Below are positions 24,716-34,613 of a stretch of DNA of 64,000 nt, in pieces. Positions within the stretch are counted from its first letter, which is position 1. Each line of letters opens with the position of its first letter. The stretch lies in contig CBDBZL010000002.1 of assembly GCA_965213545.1 (NCBI GenBank), forward strand, positions 620,001 through 684,000. The letters run 5' to 3'. Under the pieces are notes generated by a model that was not told where the DNA came from, did not search any database, and saw only the letters and a list, made by a program, of their open reading frames with translations. The stretch is from CBDBZL01 sp965213545 (GTDB lineage: Bacteria > Pseudomonadota > Alphaproteobacteria > Sphingomonadales > Sphingomonadaceae). A program made the translations under genes and the position numbers.

Positions 24716-25797
24716 TGGCGATCGTCCGCGTCGGGTCTCGCGCCCTCCGCATCGGCTTCTGCATCCGCATCCGCCCCCGAACGGGGCTCTGCATCGTCGC
24801 CGGGCGAGGCTTCGGAAGGAAGATGCGCCAGAACGGCGTCGAGCAGCGCCTCGATCCCCGCGCCCGTTGCAGCGGCGATGGGAAAGACCCGCGCTGCGCC
24901 CGCTGCCTTGAGTTCGGCGGCAAAGCCTTGCGCCAGCTCGGCATCGGCCAGATCGACCTTGTTGAGCGCCACCAGGCGCGGCTTGTCCTCCAGCCCGGCA
25001 CCATAGGCGGCAAGTTCGTCGGCCACCGTGCGCATCGCCTCGGCCGGATCGGGTCCGGCAATATCCACCAGATGAATCAGCACCCGGCAGCGCTCGATAT
25101 GGCCCAGGAACCGATCACCGATCCCCGCCCCGTCCGCTGCCCCCTCGATCAGTCCGGGGATATCTGCGAGCACGAACTCGCGCGTCTTGTGCCGCACCAC
25201 GCCCAGTTTGGGGATCAACGTGGTGAAAGCATAATCGCCCACCTTGGCGCGCGCGTTGGTGACCGCGTTGAGAAAGGTCGATTTGCCGGCATTGGGCAGG
25301 CCGACGAGCCCCGCATCGGCGAGCAGCTTGAGCCGTAGCCACACCCACATCTCGCTCGCCGGCTCGCCCGGCTGGTGCTGACGCGGGGCGCGGTTGGTGG
25401 ACGATTTGAAGCTCGCATTGCCGCGCCCGCCCATCCCGCCTTCGAGCAGTGTTACGCGTTCGCCTACACGGGTGAGATCGGCCAGAACCTGCTCGCGGTC
25501 TTCGCCGAGCACCTGCGTTCCCACCGGCACCTTGACCACCAGATCGGCGGCGCTCGCACCGGTGCGGTTGCGCCCCATCCCATGCCCGCCGCGTGGTGCC
25601 TTGAAATGCTGCGTATAGCGAAAGTCGATCAGCGTGTTCAGCCCGGCGACCGCCTCGATGATGATGCTGCCGCCACGCCCGCCATCGCCGCCATCGGGGC
25701 CGCCATATTCGATAAACTTCTCGCGGCGGAACGACACCGCGCCGGGTCCGCCTCCGCCCGCGCGCAGGAATATCTTGGTCTGATCGAGGAAATGCAT
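24697..25797 (-). CDS. obgE: Obg GTPase (ObgE/CgtA)
   Basis: Essential GTPase that binds the 50S subunit and links ribosome assembly with growth state. 366 residues from ATG 25797 (MHFLDQTKIF). The Gly-rich Obg domain (RAGGGGPG, PDGGDGGRGG, GGMGGRGN) is followed by the G domain with P-loop GLPNAGKS at 166-173, DIPGLIEGA and NKVD. The C-terminus is a short acidic, low-complexity tail with alternating Ala-Asp/Glu. A GTG at 25806 would add three residues. Overlaps proB by 19 bp. Confidence 0.97.
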   Translation of the reverse strand: MHFLDQTKIFLRAGGGGPGAVSFRREKFIEYGGPDGGDGGRGGSIIIEAVAGLNTLIDFRYTQHFKAPRGGHGMGRNRTGASAADLVVKVPVGTQVLGEDREQVLADLTRVGERVTLLEGGMGGRGNASFKSSTNRAPRQHQPGEPASEMWVWLRLKLLADAGLVGLPNAGKSTFLNAVTNARAKVGDYAFTTLIPKLGVVRHKTREFVLADIPGLIEGAADGAGIGDRFLGHIERCRVLIHLVDIAGPDPAEAMRTVADELAAYGAGLEDKPRLVALNKVDLADAELAQGFAAELKAAGAARVFPIAAATGAGIEALLDAVLAHLPSEASPGDDAEPRSGADADAEADAEGARPDADDRQWSPLD

Positions 25798-25954
25798 GGG
25801 ATACACCTAGCGGTTCGAACACCGGATGTCGCGGGGTTGTCCTCAGTCGTGGCCGGGCGTTTCTCGAAAGCGCGTTCCACCGCTGCGCGGCGGGGTTCGG
25901 TCTGTGAGGCCAAGAACCTCGTGGGTCGCAGCGTGGGCGACACCCATTGAGCAC

Positions 25955-26030
<76 letters not shown>

Positions 26031-26143
26031 GTCCAGTGCTACCCCGCACATGGCGCGGGCGAAGAGCGGGCTCTTAGCGAAAGCCCCCGGCACTGCAAAG
26101 CGCGAATTCCAAGGGCCGCACCCGCGCCATTGCTCCCGCCGCG

Positions 26144-27031
26144 CTAGGGCGTGGCGCCCTCTTCCCCCTCATTCGCGAGCGGCTGGACCACGGGCTGCGA
26201 ACCAGCGCCCTCGGGGACCCGGATGACGGGGATCAGCGCGCCGGTATCGGGATCGCGCACCTCGCCCGCCACCTCGGGTTCGCCGCCAATCAGACTGGAG
26301 GCCACCCCGGGCCCGCCGCTGCCGTATACCGCGACATATCCCGGCTGCGAGGCACCATAACGCGCGCCATATTGCCGGTCCCATTCACCCGACAAGGTCT
26401 CGTATCGAGCATACTGGTCGAAGAAGGCGTCGAACGCGGCTTCGTAGCGGGCAAGCCCGTCCTTGGCGAAAGCGAACGGATCGGCCGGCGGCGTTGCCAA
26501 CGATTCCTGTGCCACCGCCAGCGCTGCATCACAAAAATCACGACGGGCCCCGGGCATGGCGAAGTAATTGTAGACCTGCGTCATGTAGGCCTCGCGTGCG
26601 CGAATGGCTTCGCGGTTGCTCGATGCTTCCTTGCGAAAGCCTCGCTCGATGTCGCTATTGGCGCTGGCGAGCTGGCGCGAGAAGCGATCGAGAAAGTCGC
26701 CATAGGCTTGCGTGATCGGCTCGTAGGCCGGACCGCTGCAATTGAGCGCGGCGACGTTCCAGCCGGAGCGAAAGTGCCACAATGCTTGCGTCTCGTCCAA
26801 CCCGGTATTGACCGTGCGCCACTCGTTTTCCGAGAGTCTGGTGGGCATATCCATCGCATAAGGCGCGCCCACCGGCGGCAGCGGGCGATAGGGAATAGGC
26901 TCGGCCACCGCGACCGGCGCTGGTGGTGGCAGCGGTGGCGGGGGCGGCGGCGGGGCAGTGCACCCGGCCAGCAGCGCGACGCCCATGACCGCGCTGAAGC
27001 CTTTGATCGTCAACCAGGAGGGCAGTTGCAT
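26144..27031 (-). CDS. Hypothetical lipoprotein
   Basis: 295 residues from ATG 27031. A type II signal sequence ends in lipobox LLAGC and is followed by a long proline run and Pro/Ala-rich spacer, typical of lipoproteins reaching from the membrane. The folded part (about residues 60-250) is helical and Glu/Asp/Ala-rich with two conserved-looking cysteines (ALNCSG, DFCDAA) that may form a disulfide. I do not recognise a family. A short upstream in-frame start at 27058 would place nine residues before the signal and is less likely. Confidence 0.75.
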   Translation of the reverse strand: MQLPSWLTIKGFSAVMGVALLAGCTAPPPPPPPLPPPAPVAVAEPIPYRPLPPVGAPYAMDMPTRLSENEWRTVNTGLDETQALWHFRSGWNVAALNCSGPAYEPITQAYGDFLDRFSRQLASANSDIERGFRKEASSNREAIRAREAYMTQVYNYFAMPGARRDFCDAALAVAQESLATPPADPFAFAKDGLARYEAAFDAFFDQYARYETLSGEWDRQYGARYGASQPGYVAVYGSGGPGVASSLIGGEPEVAGEVRDPDTGALIPVIRVPEGAGSQPVVQPLANEGEEGATP

Positions 27032-27127
27032 CGGGGGAAAAGTTCCTTCGATCCGCAAGACCCAGACATCAATACGCCAAAAGCCTTGCGATTAGCTTAA
27101 GCGCGGCTGTCTAACGTCCGAAGCCGA

Positions 27128-27167
27128 CAAAAGAAATGCCCGGCATGCAGCTTACGCACACCGGGCA
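27128..27167 (-). terminator. Intrinsic terminator for the Bax inhibitor-1 family gene
   Basis: Read on the minus strand: stem TGCCCGG (27167-27161) pairs with CCGGGCA (27143-27137), followed by a T-rich run TTTCTTTTG (27136-27128). It lies about 50 bp after the 3' end of the gene at 27214. Confidence 0.75.
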
Positions 27168-27213
27168 ATTTCCTCTTAAGATGCCACGCCAGCCGAAACT
27201 GGCGATGCCGGTC

Positions 27214-28005
27214 CTATTCCCTGTTGGCGCCCATGAACCTGAGCAGGAACAGGAACATGTTGATGAAGTCCAGATAGAGCGACAACGCACCCATGATGAC
27301 CATCTTGCCGAGCGGATAGGCCGCCGCGGCTTGCGGGCTGGTCACCTTCATCTGCTGGATGGCCAGATATTCGCGCTTCAGCCGCTGGGTATCATAAGCG
27401 GTGAGACCCGCGAACACCAGCACACCGATGAAGCTTACCGCCCACATCAGCGCCTCGGACTGGAGGAACAGGTTGATAACCGAAGCAATGATGAGCCCGA
27501 TCACACCCATGATGAGGAAGCTGCCCCACCCCGACAGGTCCTTCTGCGTGGTATAGCCGAACAGGCTGAGGCCGGCGAACGCACCGGCGGTGGCGAAGAA
27601 AGTCGCAGCGATCGAGCCGCCGGTGTAGACCAGGAAGATGGTCGACAGCGACAATCCCATCAGCACCGCGAAACCCCAGAACATGGCCTGGAGCGTGCCG
27701 GTAGAAAACTTGTTCTGGCCAAAGCTCATGGCGAACACGATCGCCAATGGCGACAGCATCACCAGCCACATCAGCGGCCCTTGCGCAAAGGTCAGCGCCA
27801 GGCCCGACTGCGCGGTCACCATCGCGACAATGCCGGTGAGCAACACCCCCGAAGCCATATAATTGTAAATTGAAAGCATGTGCCGGCGCAGGCCCGCATC
27901 GAATGTGGTGCGCCCGGCCAGGTCCCCGCCAACGCCGGGCCCCGCCCGATTGGAGGCGGCACCCAAGCCCGTGCGGGACGCTCGGTTGTCGTTCCAGTCA
28001 GCCAT
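27214..28005 (-). CDS. Bax inhibitor-1/YccA family membrane protein
   Basis: 263-residue protein with a soluble ~45-residue N-terminus and seven hydrophobic helices. LSIYNYMASGVLLTGIVA, FGYTTQKDLSGWGSFL, and GLTAYDTQRLKREY are BI-1/YccA signatures; the aspartates near the last helices form the pH sensor of the calcium-leak channel in a bacterial homologue of the family. In bacteria the family interacts with the FtsH protease or acts as an ion leak; the role here is not fixed. Transcribed alone with its own terminator. Confidence 0.93.
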   Translation of the reverse strand: MADWNDNRASRTGLGAASNRAGPGVGGDLAGRTTFDAGLRRHMLSIYNYMASGVLLTGIVAMVTAQSGLALTFAQGPLMWLVMLSPLAIVFAMSFGQNKFSTGTLQAMFWGFAVLMGLSLSTIFLVYTGGSIAATFFATAGAFAGLSLFGYTTQKDLSGWGSFLIMGVIGLIIASVINLFLQSEALMWAVSFIGVLVFAGLTAYDTQRLKREYLAIQQMKVTSPQAAAAYPLGKMVIMGALSLYLDFINMFLFLLRFMGANRE

Positions 28006-28141
28006 CGTGATCCCAAACTCCGTTTATCGGCCCGCCTATCGGGACCGCTCGCGAGCAATATCGGCGGCCGCTGCGGTTTTTTCAAGCGAAACCGGAAGCA
28101 GGGTTAATGCCGGTATGCGGTGGCGCGGCGTCATTATGTGC

Positions 28142-28942
28142 CTATTGGCGCGCAGCACGAGTCATTTCGGCGCTTCGTTCGCATGCCGAGCGCAGCGCTC
28201 GTCCGATCAGCGCGTGCAGCGCGTCATCGCGATCGAGTTCATCGAGACCGGCCCGTGTGGTGCCATGCGGGCTCGCCACCCTGTCCGCCAGCGCATCGGG
28301 ATTATCGGGCGACGCCCGGGTCAGCGCGGCCGCGCCTTCGGTCATCATCACCGCCAGCCGGTTTGCATCGGTCTGGGTAAGGCCAAGCGCTTCTGCGCCA
28401 GCCGCCAGCGCGCCGATGAAGCGGTAGACGAAGGCAGGCCCGCTTCCAACGAGCGCGGTGAACAGGTCGAACTTGTCCTCGTCGATCCATTCGGGGTGGC
28501 CGAGCGGACTAAGGAAACGGGACACTGCATCGCGCTCTGCCTGTCCCAGCCCGGTAGCGGCCAGCCCGAGCGGCGCCTTGCCTAGCGCCGCGGACAAGTT
28601 GGGCATCAGCCGGACCAACCCGCGCGCCTGAGGAAAGCATGCTTGCAGTGTTGCCAGCTCGACCCCCGCCAGGATGGAGATGACGATTGTCCCTTTCCCC
28701 GCGAGTGGCGCAATGCCCGGCGCAGCGTCGGCCAGGCCTTGCGGCTTGAAGCCGAGCACGACGGTATCGAAAGGCCCGTGCGCCGGTAGCGTGTCGAGCA
28801 CCGTCACGCCAAGCGGCAAGGCGGGCGAAGCCGGATCGTAGACATGGAAGGTATCGGCGCACACTCCGCCAACCAGCCAGCCATCAAGCATGGCCCTGGC
28901 CATATTGCCGCAGCCCACCATCAGCACCGAGGAAAAGTCCAT
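28142..28942 (-). CDS. proC: Pyrroline-5-carboxylate reductase
   Basis: Last step of proline synthesis: NAD(P)H reduction of pyrroline-5-carboxylate. 266 residues. The N-terminal Rossmann domain shows VLMVGCGNMARAML; the C-terminal dimerisation domain shows MPNLSAALG, ALVGSGPAFVYRFI and the signature ASPHGTTRAGLDEL. Starts 9 bases after the ybjN stop, so the two probably share an mRNA. Confidence 0.95.
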   Translation of the reverse strand: MDFSSVLMVGCGNMARAMLDGWLVGGVCADTFHVYDPASPALPLGVTVLDTLPAHGPFDTVVLGFKPQGLADAAPGIAPLAGKGTIVISILAGVELATLQACFPQARGLVRLMPNLSAALGKAPLGLAATGLGQAERDAVSRFLSPLGHPEWIDEDKFDLFTALVGSGPAFVYRFIGALAAGAEALGLTQTDANRLAVMMTEGAAALTRASPDNPDALADRVASPHGTTRAGLDELDRDDALHALIGRALRSACERSAEMTRAARQ

Positions 28943-28951
28943 CGTCGCCGA

Positions 28952-29494
28952 TCAGGCCTCGCCAACGGCATCGACCAGCGCCGCATCGAGCGCATCGGCG
29001 GGCTTCTTGTCTCCCCACAGCACGAACTGGAAGGCGGGGTAGAACCGGTCGCATTCGGTTATCGCGGTTTCCACCGCCATCTGCGCCATCGACAGGCTGA
29101 GGATGCCCTCTCCGCCCAGCATCAGACCATGCCGGTAAAGCAGCACCTGGCCTTGCGACCAGATCTCGAAATGACCGAGCCAGACCTGTTCGTTGATAAG
29201 CGCGATCAGCTCGTCCGCCACGCCGCGCTTGTCCTGGGTGATCCTGATATCGAGCAGGCATAACAACTGGAGCACATCATCCTCGGGCCGCCAGACGCCG
29301 CGCAGCTGATAGGTCGTCCAGCTGCCCGGCACATCGCCCTTCACCTCGCCCTCACCAATGCTCTCGTATTGCCAGCCATGCGCGGCGAACAGCGCGGCCA
29401 GCATCTCGGCGGGGGCTGCATCTTCCGCCTGATCGATCTCGCCGCCGCTCACATTCATGCCCGCACCTGCCCCTTTCTCATTCGCCTTGCCCAT
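28952..29494 (-). CDS. YbjN domain-containing protein
   Basis: 180-residue soluble protein of the YbjN (type III secretion chaperone-like) fold. WRPEDDVLQLLCLLDIRI, VADELIALINEQVWLGHFEI and CDRFYPAFQFVLWG fit the family. In alphaproteobacteria it commonly sits beside proC; its role is not established and involvement in stress or motility has been suggested for other members. Start at 29494 follows an AGGCGG site by 4 bases; an internal ATG at 29458 after GAGAAAGGGG is an alternative. Confidence 0.85.
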   Translation of the reverse strand: MGKANEKGAGAGMNVSGGEIDQAEDAAPAEMLAALFAAHGWQYESIGEGEVKGDVPGSWTTYQLRGVWRPEDDVLQLLCLLDIRITQDKRGVADELIALINEQVWLGHFEIWSQGQVLLYRHGLMLGGEGILSLSMAQMAVETAITECDRFYPAFQFVLWGDKKPADALDAALVDAVGEA

Positions 29495-29623
29495 TGCCGC
29501 CTAGCCGCGCGGCTTGGCAATCAACACGGCCATCCCCGCCGGGCAAAACTTTGTCTGTGGGCAGGATGTTGATAAGTTGGTGCAAAGGCGATGGATACAA
29601 GCTGAGTGGCGGGTGCGCGATGA

Positions 29624-31339
29624 TCATGGAAGCGGGATCACCCGCTCCCCGCCCGAGCTGGTGAAGGTAAACCCGGCAACCCCTCCCGCAGCCAGTTGTG
29701 ACACCATTTTCTGCGCCTCCTGCTCGCTGTCGAACGGGCCGGTGATCAGGCGGTTGTTGGCGCCCCACGCCGCGTAATACGCGCCATAGCCATCGAGCAG
29801 GCCCTCGGCATCGCGGGTGATCCGGCGCCAGTCCCAGCGGAAATTGGCGACATCCTGACCCGTCGCGACCTGGACCCAATGGCGGCTGGGATTGAGCGGC
29901 AGGTTGCGCGTTGGCGGCTCGCGTTCGAGCGGCGCATCGCGCGGCGGCTCGATCCGCGCGATATCCACCGCATCGGGGGATAGCGGGCGGGTGGGACGCA
30001 AGGCCTCGCGTTCGAACTCGGCGAAAGCCTCTGCCAGCGCCATGCGATCGGGCGGTGCAGATGGGGCCGGCTGAGCAGGGGGCAGGCTTACTGGTGATGG
30101 CACTACGAGCGATGCCTGGCTCTCACCGGGCGATCTGCGCGGTTCGCTCGCCGCTATGTCCAGTTCGCCGGCCGACGGGAGGCGCACGGCGGATACGCGC
30201 TGCTCGCCCCCGCGCGGCGTTGGCGCGGTCCCTTGTACCGGCGATGACGGGGCACCGATCGCCGCCTGGTTGCTGAGCGCAGGCAGTGGTCCGCCGCTCG
30301 CGCTGCTTGCAGGTCGTGCGCTCCCGGCGCCGGCTGGAGGCGCGCCGCTCGTCGCCGGGGCGGGTCCGCCCGACGATCCCCTGGCCAGTTGTGGGAGCGG
30401 CTGCTCGGCGGTTCGCTGGGCCTGCCGGGTGCTGCCACGTTGCTCCGTCCGGCCCAACGGCGCACCTTCCGGAATAAGCCTCGCATCGCTTGGAGCAGGT
30501 ATCCGCGCAGGCGGCGGTTCGCCGGCGGCAAATGCGGCGATGGTAGGCGCATCGCTGCCGATCTCGCCGGGTGCCGGAAAACTGCCCAGATTGGCCGCCG
30601 CCGCCTGCTGTGCGCGAGTCAAACGGGGCATGTAACGCAAGTATGGCCCGAGCCTTTGGGCGATGCGCGCAGGCAGCATGGTCTGGGCGATGGACACTGC
30701 CTCATCCGCCCGGCCGCCGATTGCCAGCGTGAAGGCGCGGGTGCGGAAGGCAGCCAGATCCTGTGCCTGGAGCAGCGGCAACAGCACCGCTTCAGCCTGC
30801 GCCTGGTCACCTGCGATCGCATGACTCAACGCAAGTCGGCGAGTGATTTCAGCGTCCTCTCCCCGCGCCAGCTCCTCGCCATACAAAGCCTGAGCGCGCG
30901 CGTTCAGCCCAACCAGGTCATAGGCCAACCCGCGTTCGGCGGCGAAGCGGGTCAGCGGCTGGCCCAGCACCGCCGCCCTGTCGAACAGCTCCAGCGCCTT
31001 GGTCGCTTCACCACGCGCCAACGCAATGCGCGCGAACCCGGCCGCCACCCGCCCGCTCTCGCTGCCGACTGCCTGCGCGCGAATGTAGAACCCTTCCGCC
31101 GCATCCACGTCACCCAGTGCGATCGAAGCCTCGCCGGCATCGAGCAACGCGTCGAGCGAGCGCGGATCATTGCCCAGGCGACGAAGCGCATCGCTGAGTT
31201 CGCCCACCGCGGGGTTGGGCAGCTGCTGGACCACCGCCTGCGCCAGCACCGGGCTGCTCGCCAGATGCCCCCCGGTGACCGTCAGCGCAGCCCAAACCAG
31301 CGCCTTGCTCACCCGGCGGGTCAGGGTTTCAACGGTCAT
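29624..31339 (-). CDS. Exported TPR and SPOR domain protein downstream of ftsZ
   Basis: 571 residues from ATG 31339. A signal peptide ending in SSPVLAQA is followed by helical TPR-like repeats (about residues 40-250; LDAGEASIALGDVDAAEGFY and similar), a long Pro/Ser/Ala-rich linker (about 290-480), and a C-terminal SPOR domain (NPSRHWVQVATGQDVANFRW to the end). SPOR domains bind glycan strands stripped of stem peptides at the septum, so the protein probably localises to the division site. It lies 169 bp after ftsZ, which fits that role. The start is uncertain; ATG codons at 31360 and 31393 are in frame. Confidence 0.85.
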   Translation of the reverse strand: MTVETLTRRVSKALVWAALTVTGGHLASSPVLAQAVVQQLPNPAVGELSDALRRLGNDPRSLDALLDAGEASIALGDVDAAEGFYIRAQAVGSESGRVAAGFARIALARGEATKALELFDRAAVLGQPLTRFAAERGLAYDLVGLNARAQALYGEELARGEDAEITRRLALSHAIAGDQAQAEAVLLPLLQAQDLAAFRTRAFTLAIGGRADEAVSIAQTMLPARIAQRLGPYLRYMPRLTRAQQAAAANLGSFPAPGEIGSDAPTIAAFAAGEPPPARIPAPSDARLIPEGAPLGRTEQRGSTRQAQRTAEQPLPQLARGSSGGPAPATSGAPPAGAGSARPASSASGGPLPALSNQAAIGAPSSPVQGTAPTPRGGEQRVSAVRLPSAGELDIAASEPRRSPGESQASLVVPSPVSLPPAQPAPSAPPDRMALAEAFAEFEREALRPTRPLSPDAVDIARIEPPRDAPLEREPPTRNLPLNPSRHWVQVATGQDVANFRWDWRRITRDAEGLLDGYGAYYAAWGANNRLITGPFDSEQEAQKMVSQLAAGGVAGFTFTSSGGERVIPLP

Positions 31340-31508
31340 GGGAACTTCGGACCGGGTCATGCGAAAACACTGATCTTGCAGCAAAACCGACATCTGCGGG
31401 GACCTTAGCGCGAAGGCCCGGGTTCGCAAGCCGCTGCGACGCAAGCGTACTCGCCCAGATGCCACATCGCGCCACGAGTACCGGGAATCCGGCTCGAGAC
31501 AGGCTAAG

Positions 31509-33179
31509 CTACTGGTTCTTCTGGCGGCCCAGGAAGCGCGGGACGCGCGCCGTCGGCTCGGCCGAGGGCTCGTCCTCCTCACGCGGCGCGAGCGACCCCA
31601 GCCCCGTGCGCACGTCATCATCATCACGCGGCTGTGCGCCACGCGACAGCGCCGTCATGCGCTCGAACAAGGTGCTTCCCGAAGCCGATGGGCGCACGGG
31701 CGGTTCGTCGCCATCCTCGTTGGCCGCACCGCGAAGAATGCGCGGCCCGGCACGCTCTGCCTGATAGGACGCCGAAGGCTCGGCGGCGCGTATCGTGGCC
31801 GACCTTTCCAGTGCTACCGGCACATCATCGAGCAGAAGCTCGTCCTGCCTGACATGGGCATCGGCTCGCGGGTGTGCGGGTTCATCTTCGATGCTGTCGG
31901 TCTCGGACTCGTCCCGGGTCTCGGCTCGCGCAATCGTGACGATTTCAGTCAGTTCGAGCGCCTCTTCCTCTTCTGCCACATCGTCTGGCTCGCCATCCTC
32001 GGCAGTGACGACCAAGTGCTCGTCGTCCTGCGGATCGGTGTTCTCGGGCAGCGAAGTGGTGTCGGCGAGTGGTGGGCGCGAAGCCGGCTCGGTCTCGCCG
32101 GCATCGGCCAGGGCAGGTGCGACCGGCGCCGCATCGCGCACGAAGGCAGGTCGGCGCGGACCGCGCGAGGAACCAAGGCCCGGCATCGCGGCGGCCTCGG
32201 GCTGGCGTTCGGCAAGCGCGTCGATCCCCGTTGCCACCACCGACACGCGGATCCGTCCCTCGAGCTCGGGATTGAACGCCGAGCCCCAGATGATGTTGGC
32301 ATCGGGATCGACCAGTTCGCGAATGTGATTGGCTGCCTCGTCGACCTCGAGCAGCCGCATGTCCTCGCCGCCGATGATCGAGATGATGACGCCGCGCGCA
32401 CCCTTCATCGACACCCCGTCGAGCAGCGGGTTGGCGATGGCCCGTTCGGCGGCTTCCAGCGCCCGGTTCTCGCCTTCGCCTTCGCCGGTGCCCATCATCG
32501 CCTTGCCCATCTCGTTCATGACCGAGCGGATGTCAGCGAAATCGAGATTGATGAGGCCCGGCATCACCATCAGGTCGGTGATCGAGCGCACCCCCTGCTG
32601 GAGCACCTCGTCGGCCAGCATGAAGGCCTCCTTGAAGGTGGTCTCCGCCTTGGCGACAAGGAACAGGTTCTGGTTGGGAATGACGATGAGTGTGTCGACA
32701 TGCTTTTGCAGCTCGTCGATCCCCGAATCCGCCGAACGCATCCGCCGCGTGCCCTCGAACAGGAACGGCTTGGTGACCACGCCCACGGTAAGAATGCCCT
32801 TGCCGCGCGCCACCTCGGCGATGACCGGCGCGGCACCCGTGCCCGTGCCGCCGCCCATTCCCGCGGCGATGAACACCATGTTCACGCCGTCCAATGCGCG
32901 CTCGATCTCGGCCACGGTCTCCTCCGCGGCGGCGCGACCGATCTCGGGACGCGAGCCGGCGCCCAGCCCCTGCGTGATCTCCGGCCCCAGCTGGATGCGG
33001 TGCTCGGCAACCGAATTGTTAAGCGACTGAGCATCGGTATTGGCGACGATGAAATCGACCCCCTCAATGTCGGCGCGGATCATGTTGGCGACCGCGTTGC
33101 CACCCGCTCCGCCGACGCCGATGACCGAGATGCGCGGCCGCAGCTCCTCGACCGAGGGGGGACCGATATTGATGCTCAT
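31509..33179 (-). CDS. ftsZ: Cell division protein FtsZ
   Basis: Tubulin-like GTPase that forms the division ring. 556 residues from ATG 33179, with AAGGAGA ideally placed upstream. The tubulin signature GGGTGTG is at 109-115; the polymerising core ends around residue 320. After it comes an unusually long (~220 residues), acidic linker typical of alphaproteobacteria, then the C-terminal peptide VPRFLGRQKNQ that binds FtsA. A 102-bp gap before it, with its strong ribosome site, suggests that ftsZ may have extra expression control beyond the overlapping upstream genes. Confidence 0.98.
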   Translation of the reverse strand: MSINIGPPSVEELRPRISVIGVGGAGGNAVANMIRADIEGVDFIVANTDAQSLNNSVAEHRIQLGPEITQGLGAGSRPEIGRAAAEETVAEIERALDGVNMVFIAAGMGGGTGTGAAPVIAEVARGKGILTVGVVTKPFLFEGTRRMRSADSGIDELQKHVDTLIVIPNQNLFLVAKAETTFKEAFMLADEVLQQGVRSITDLMVMPGLINLDFADIRSVMNEMGKAMMGTGEGEGENRALEAAERAIANPLLDGVSMKGARGVIISIIGGEDMRLLEVDEAANHIRELVDPDANIIWGSAFNPELEGRIRVSVVATGIDALAERQPEAAAMPGLGSSRGPRRPAFVRDAAPVAPALADAGETEPASRPPLADTTSLPENTDPQDDEHLVVTAEDGEPDDVAEEEEALELTEIVTIARAETRDESETDSIEDEPAHPRADAHVRQDELLLDDVPVALERSATIRAAEPSASYQAERAGPRILRGAANEDGDEPPVRPSASGSTLFERMTALSRGAQPRDDDDVRTGLGSLAPREEDEPSAEPTARVPRFLGRQKNQ

Positions 33180-33281
33180 TGCCTGTCTCCTTTGGGGAGC
33201 CTTGCCCGCAAGGGGTGCTCCACGACTTCTGCCACATTCCTCAACGCCGCGATAACGCGCGGCGAGCTTAATCCACAACCG

Positions 33282-34613
33282 CTAGAAATAGTCCTTCACC
33301 GCCCGCCAGACCCGGCTCATCGCGGCCACCCCCGCGGGCCTCGAACTGTTCGTGAACCGTGGGCCGAGATTGCGAATGTCGACCGGATCGGATGCGACGT
33401 GACACACCAGCCCTGCCAGGGTCGCGAACCCAGGCGTCGCATGGGCTTCGGGAAGACCGGCAAGCGCCGGGGGACGGCCGATGCGCACCGGCACGCCGAG
33501 CACGCCTTGCGCATAATCGGCGATGCCGGCGAGCTCGGCCCCGCCGCCGGTCAGCACCACCTGCCGGCCGCGTGGTCCGCGAACGTCGCGGCCACCCCGT
33601 ACGGCGAACCCCAGTCCCTCGAGCGCGCGGGCAACCTCGCCCAGCAGGGTATCGAGTTCGCTGGTGATGACCGAGACCAGCTCGGCACGCGGCACCGGTG
33701 CCCGCTCGTCATCACCGCCTGCCAGCCTGTCGCCATGGCCCTCGCCCGCCCCCTGCAACGCGATCATCTCACGATTATCCGCCGGGCTGGCAATCGCCGA
33801 ACCATGCTTGCACTTGAGGCGCTCGGCCTCGAACGGGCGGATGCGGCAGGCCCCGGCGATTGCCTCGGTGATATCGGCCGAACCGCGCGCGATGGTGACC
33901 AGCCCGGCGAGCATGCCGCCGGCATGAACCGAGACGATCGTCACCTGCGCGCCTAGTTCGACAAGCGCCACCCCAAGGTCGCGGTCGGCCTCGGACAGAC
34001 AGGCCTGGGCACTGGCCAGCGGTGAAGCGATGATGCCGGCGACATCGAGATGCGCGTGCTGCACCGTCTCGCTCAGATTGCGCAAAGGGGCGCTGTCGGC
34101 TCGCAGCACGTGGATATCGACCCCCAGCCGCTCGGCATGCAGGCCGATCGGATTGGCCACCCCGTCGGCCCCGTCGAGCATGTAGCAGGCGGGCTGGGCA
34201 TGCAGCACCGTGCGACCGTCCGGGCCGAGCGATTGCAGCGCGTTCGCCAGCAGGTGCTCGACATCTTCCTCCTCGATCCGCCGACCGCCGATGTCGATCT
34301 CGACCGGCTCGAGCGCTCCTTGCAGACCCGCGCCCGAACAGCCGATCCACACCGCTCCCACATTGACCGCAGCGATCCGCTCGGCCCGCTCGATGGCATC
34401 GCGCACGGCGTGCGAGGCGGCGCTCATGTCGGTGACATAGCCGCGCTTGATCCCGGCAGAGGCGCGATGGCCGCTGCCCATGACGGTAACACCGGTATCG
34501 CCGATGCCTGCGATCATGGCCGAGATGCGGAAGGATCCGATATTGACCGCGCCGACCACGCGCTCGATGCGCGCAGCCGAGCCGGTCATCCGATCGCGCG
34601 GCGTAGCGTTCAT
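33282..34613 (-). CDS. ftsA: Cell division protein FtsA
   Basis: Actin-like ATPase that ties FtsZ to the inner membrane. 443 residues from ATG 34613, sharing one base with the ftsQ stop (TGATG). Actin fold motifs: GAVNIGSFRISAMI at the start, the SHS2-inserted subdomain 1C (about 85-165), VELGAQVTIVSVHAGGM, and QVVLTGGGAELAGI. The C-terminus WRAVKDYF is the amphipathic membrane helix. The N-terminal ~15 residues are extra compared with E. coli. Confidence 0.96.
   Translation of the reverse strand: MNATPRDRMTGSAARIERVVGAVNIGSFRISAMIAGIGDTGVTVMGSGHRASAGIKRGYVTDMSAASHAVRDAIERAERIAAVNVGAVWIGCSGAGLQGALEPVEIDIGGRRIEEEDVEHLLANALQSLGPDGRTVLHAQPACYMLDGADGVANPIGLHAERLGVDIHVLRADSAPLRNLSETVQHAHLDVAGIIASPLASAQACLSEADRDLGVALVELGAQVTIVSVHAGGMLAGLVTIARGSADITEAIAGACRIRPFEAERLKCKHGSAIASPADNREMIALQGAGEGHGDRLAGGDDERAPVPRAELVSVITSELDTLLGEVARALEGLGFAVRGGRDVRGPRGRQVVLTGGGAELAGIADYAQGVLGVPVRIGRPPALAGLPEAHATPGFATLAGLVCHVASDPVDIRNLGPRFTNSSRPAGVAAMSRVWRAVKDYF

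Noticed and set aside
31854..33956. 700-codon plus-strand ORF antisense to ftsZ/ftsA
   Set aside because: No recognisable domain; it crosses two real genes and their spacer. Stop codons are rare on the opposite strand of GC-rich genes.
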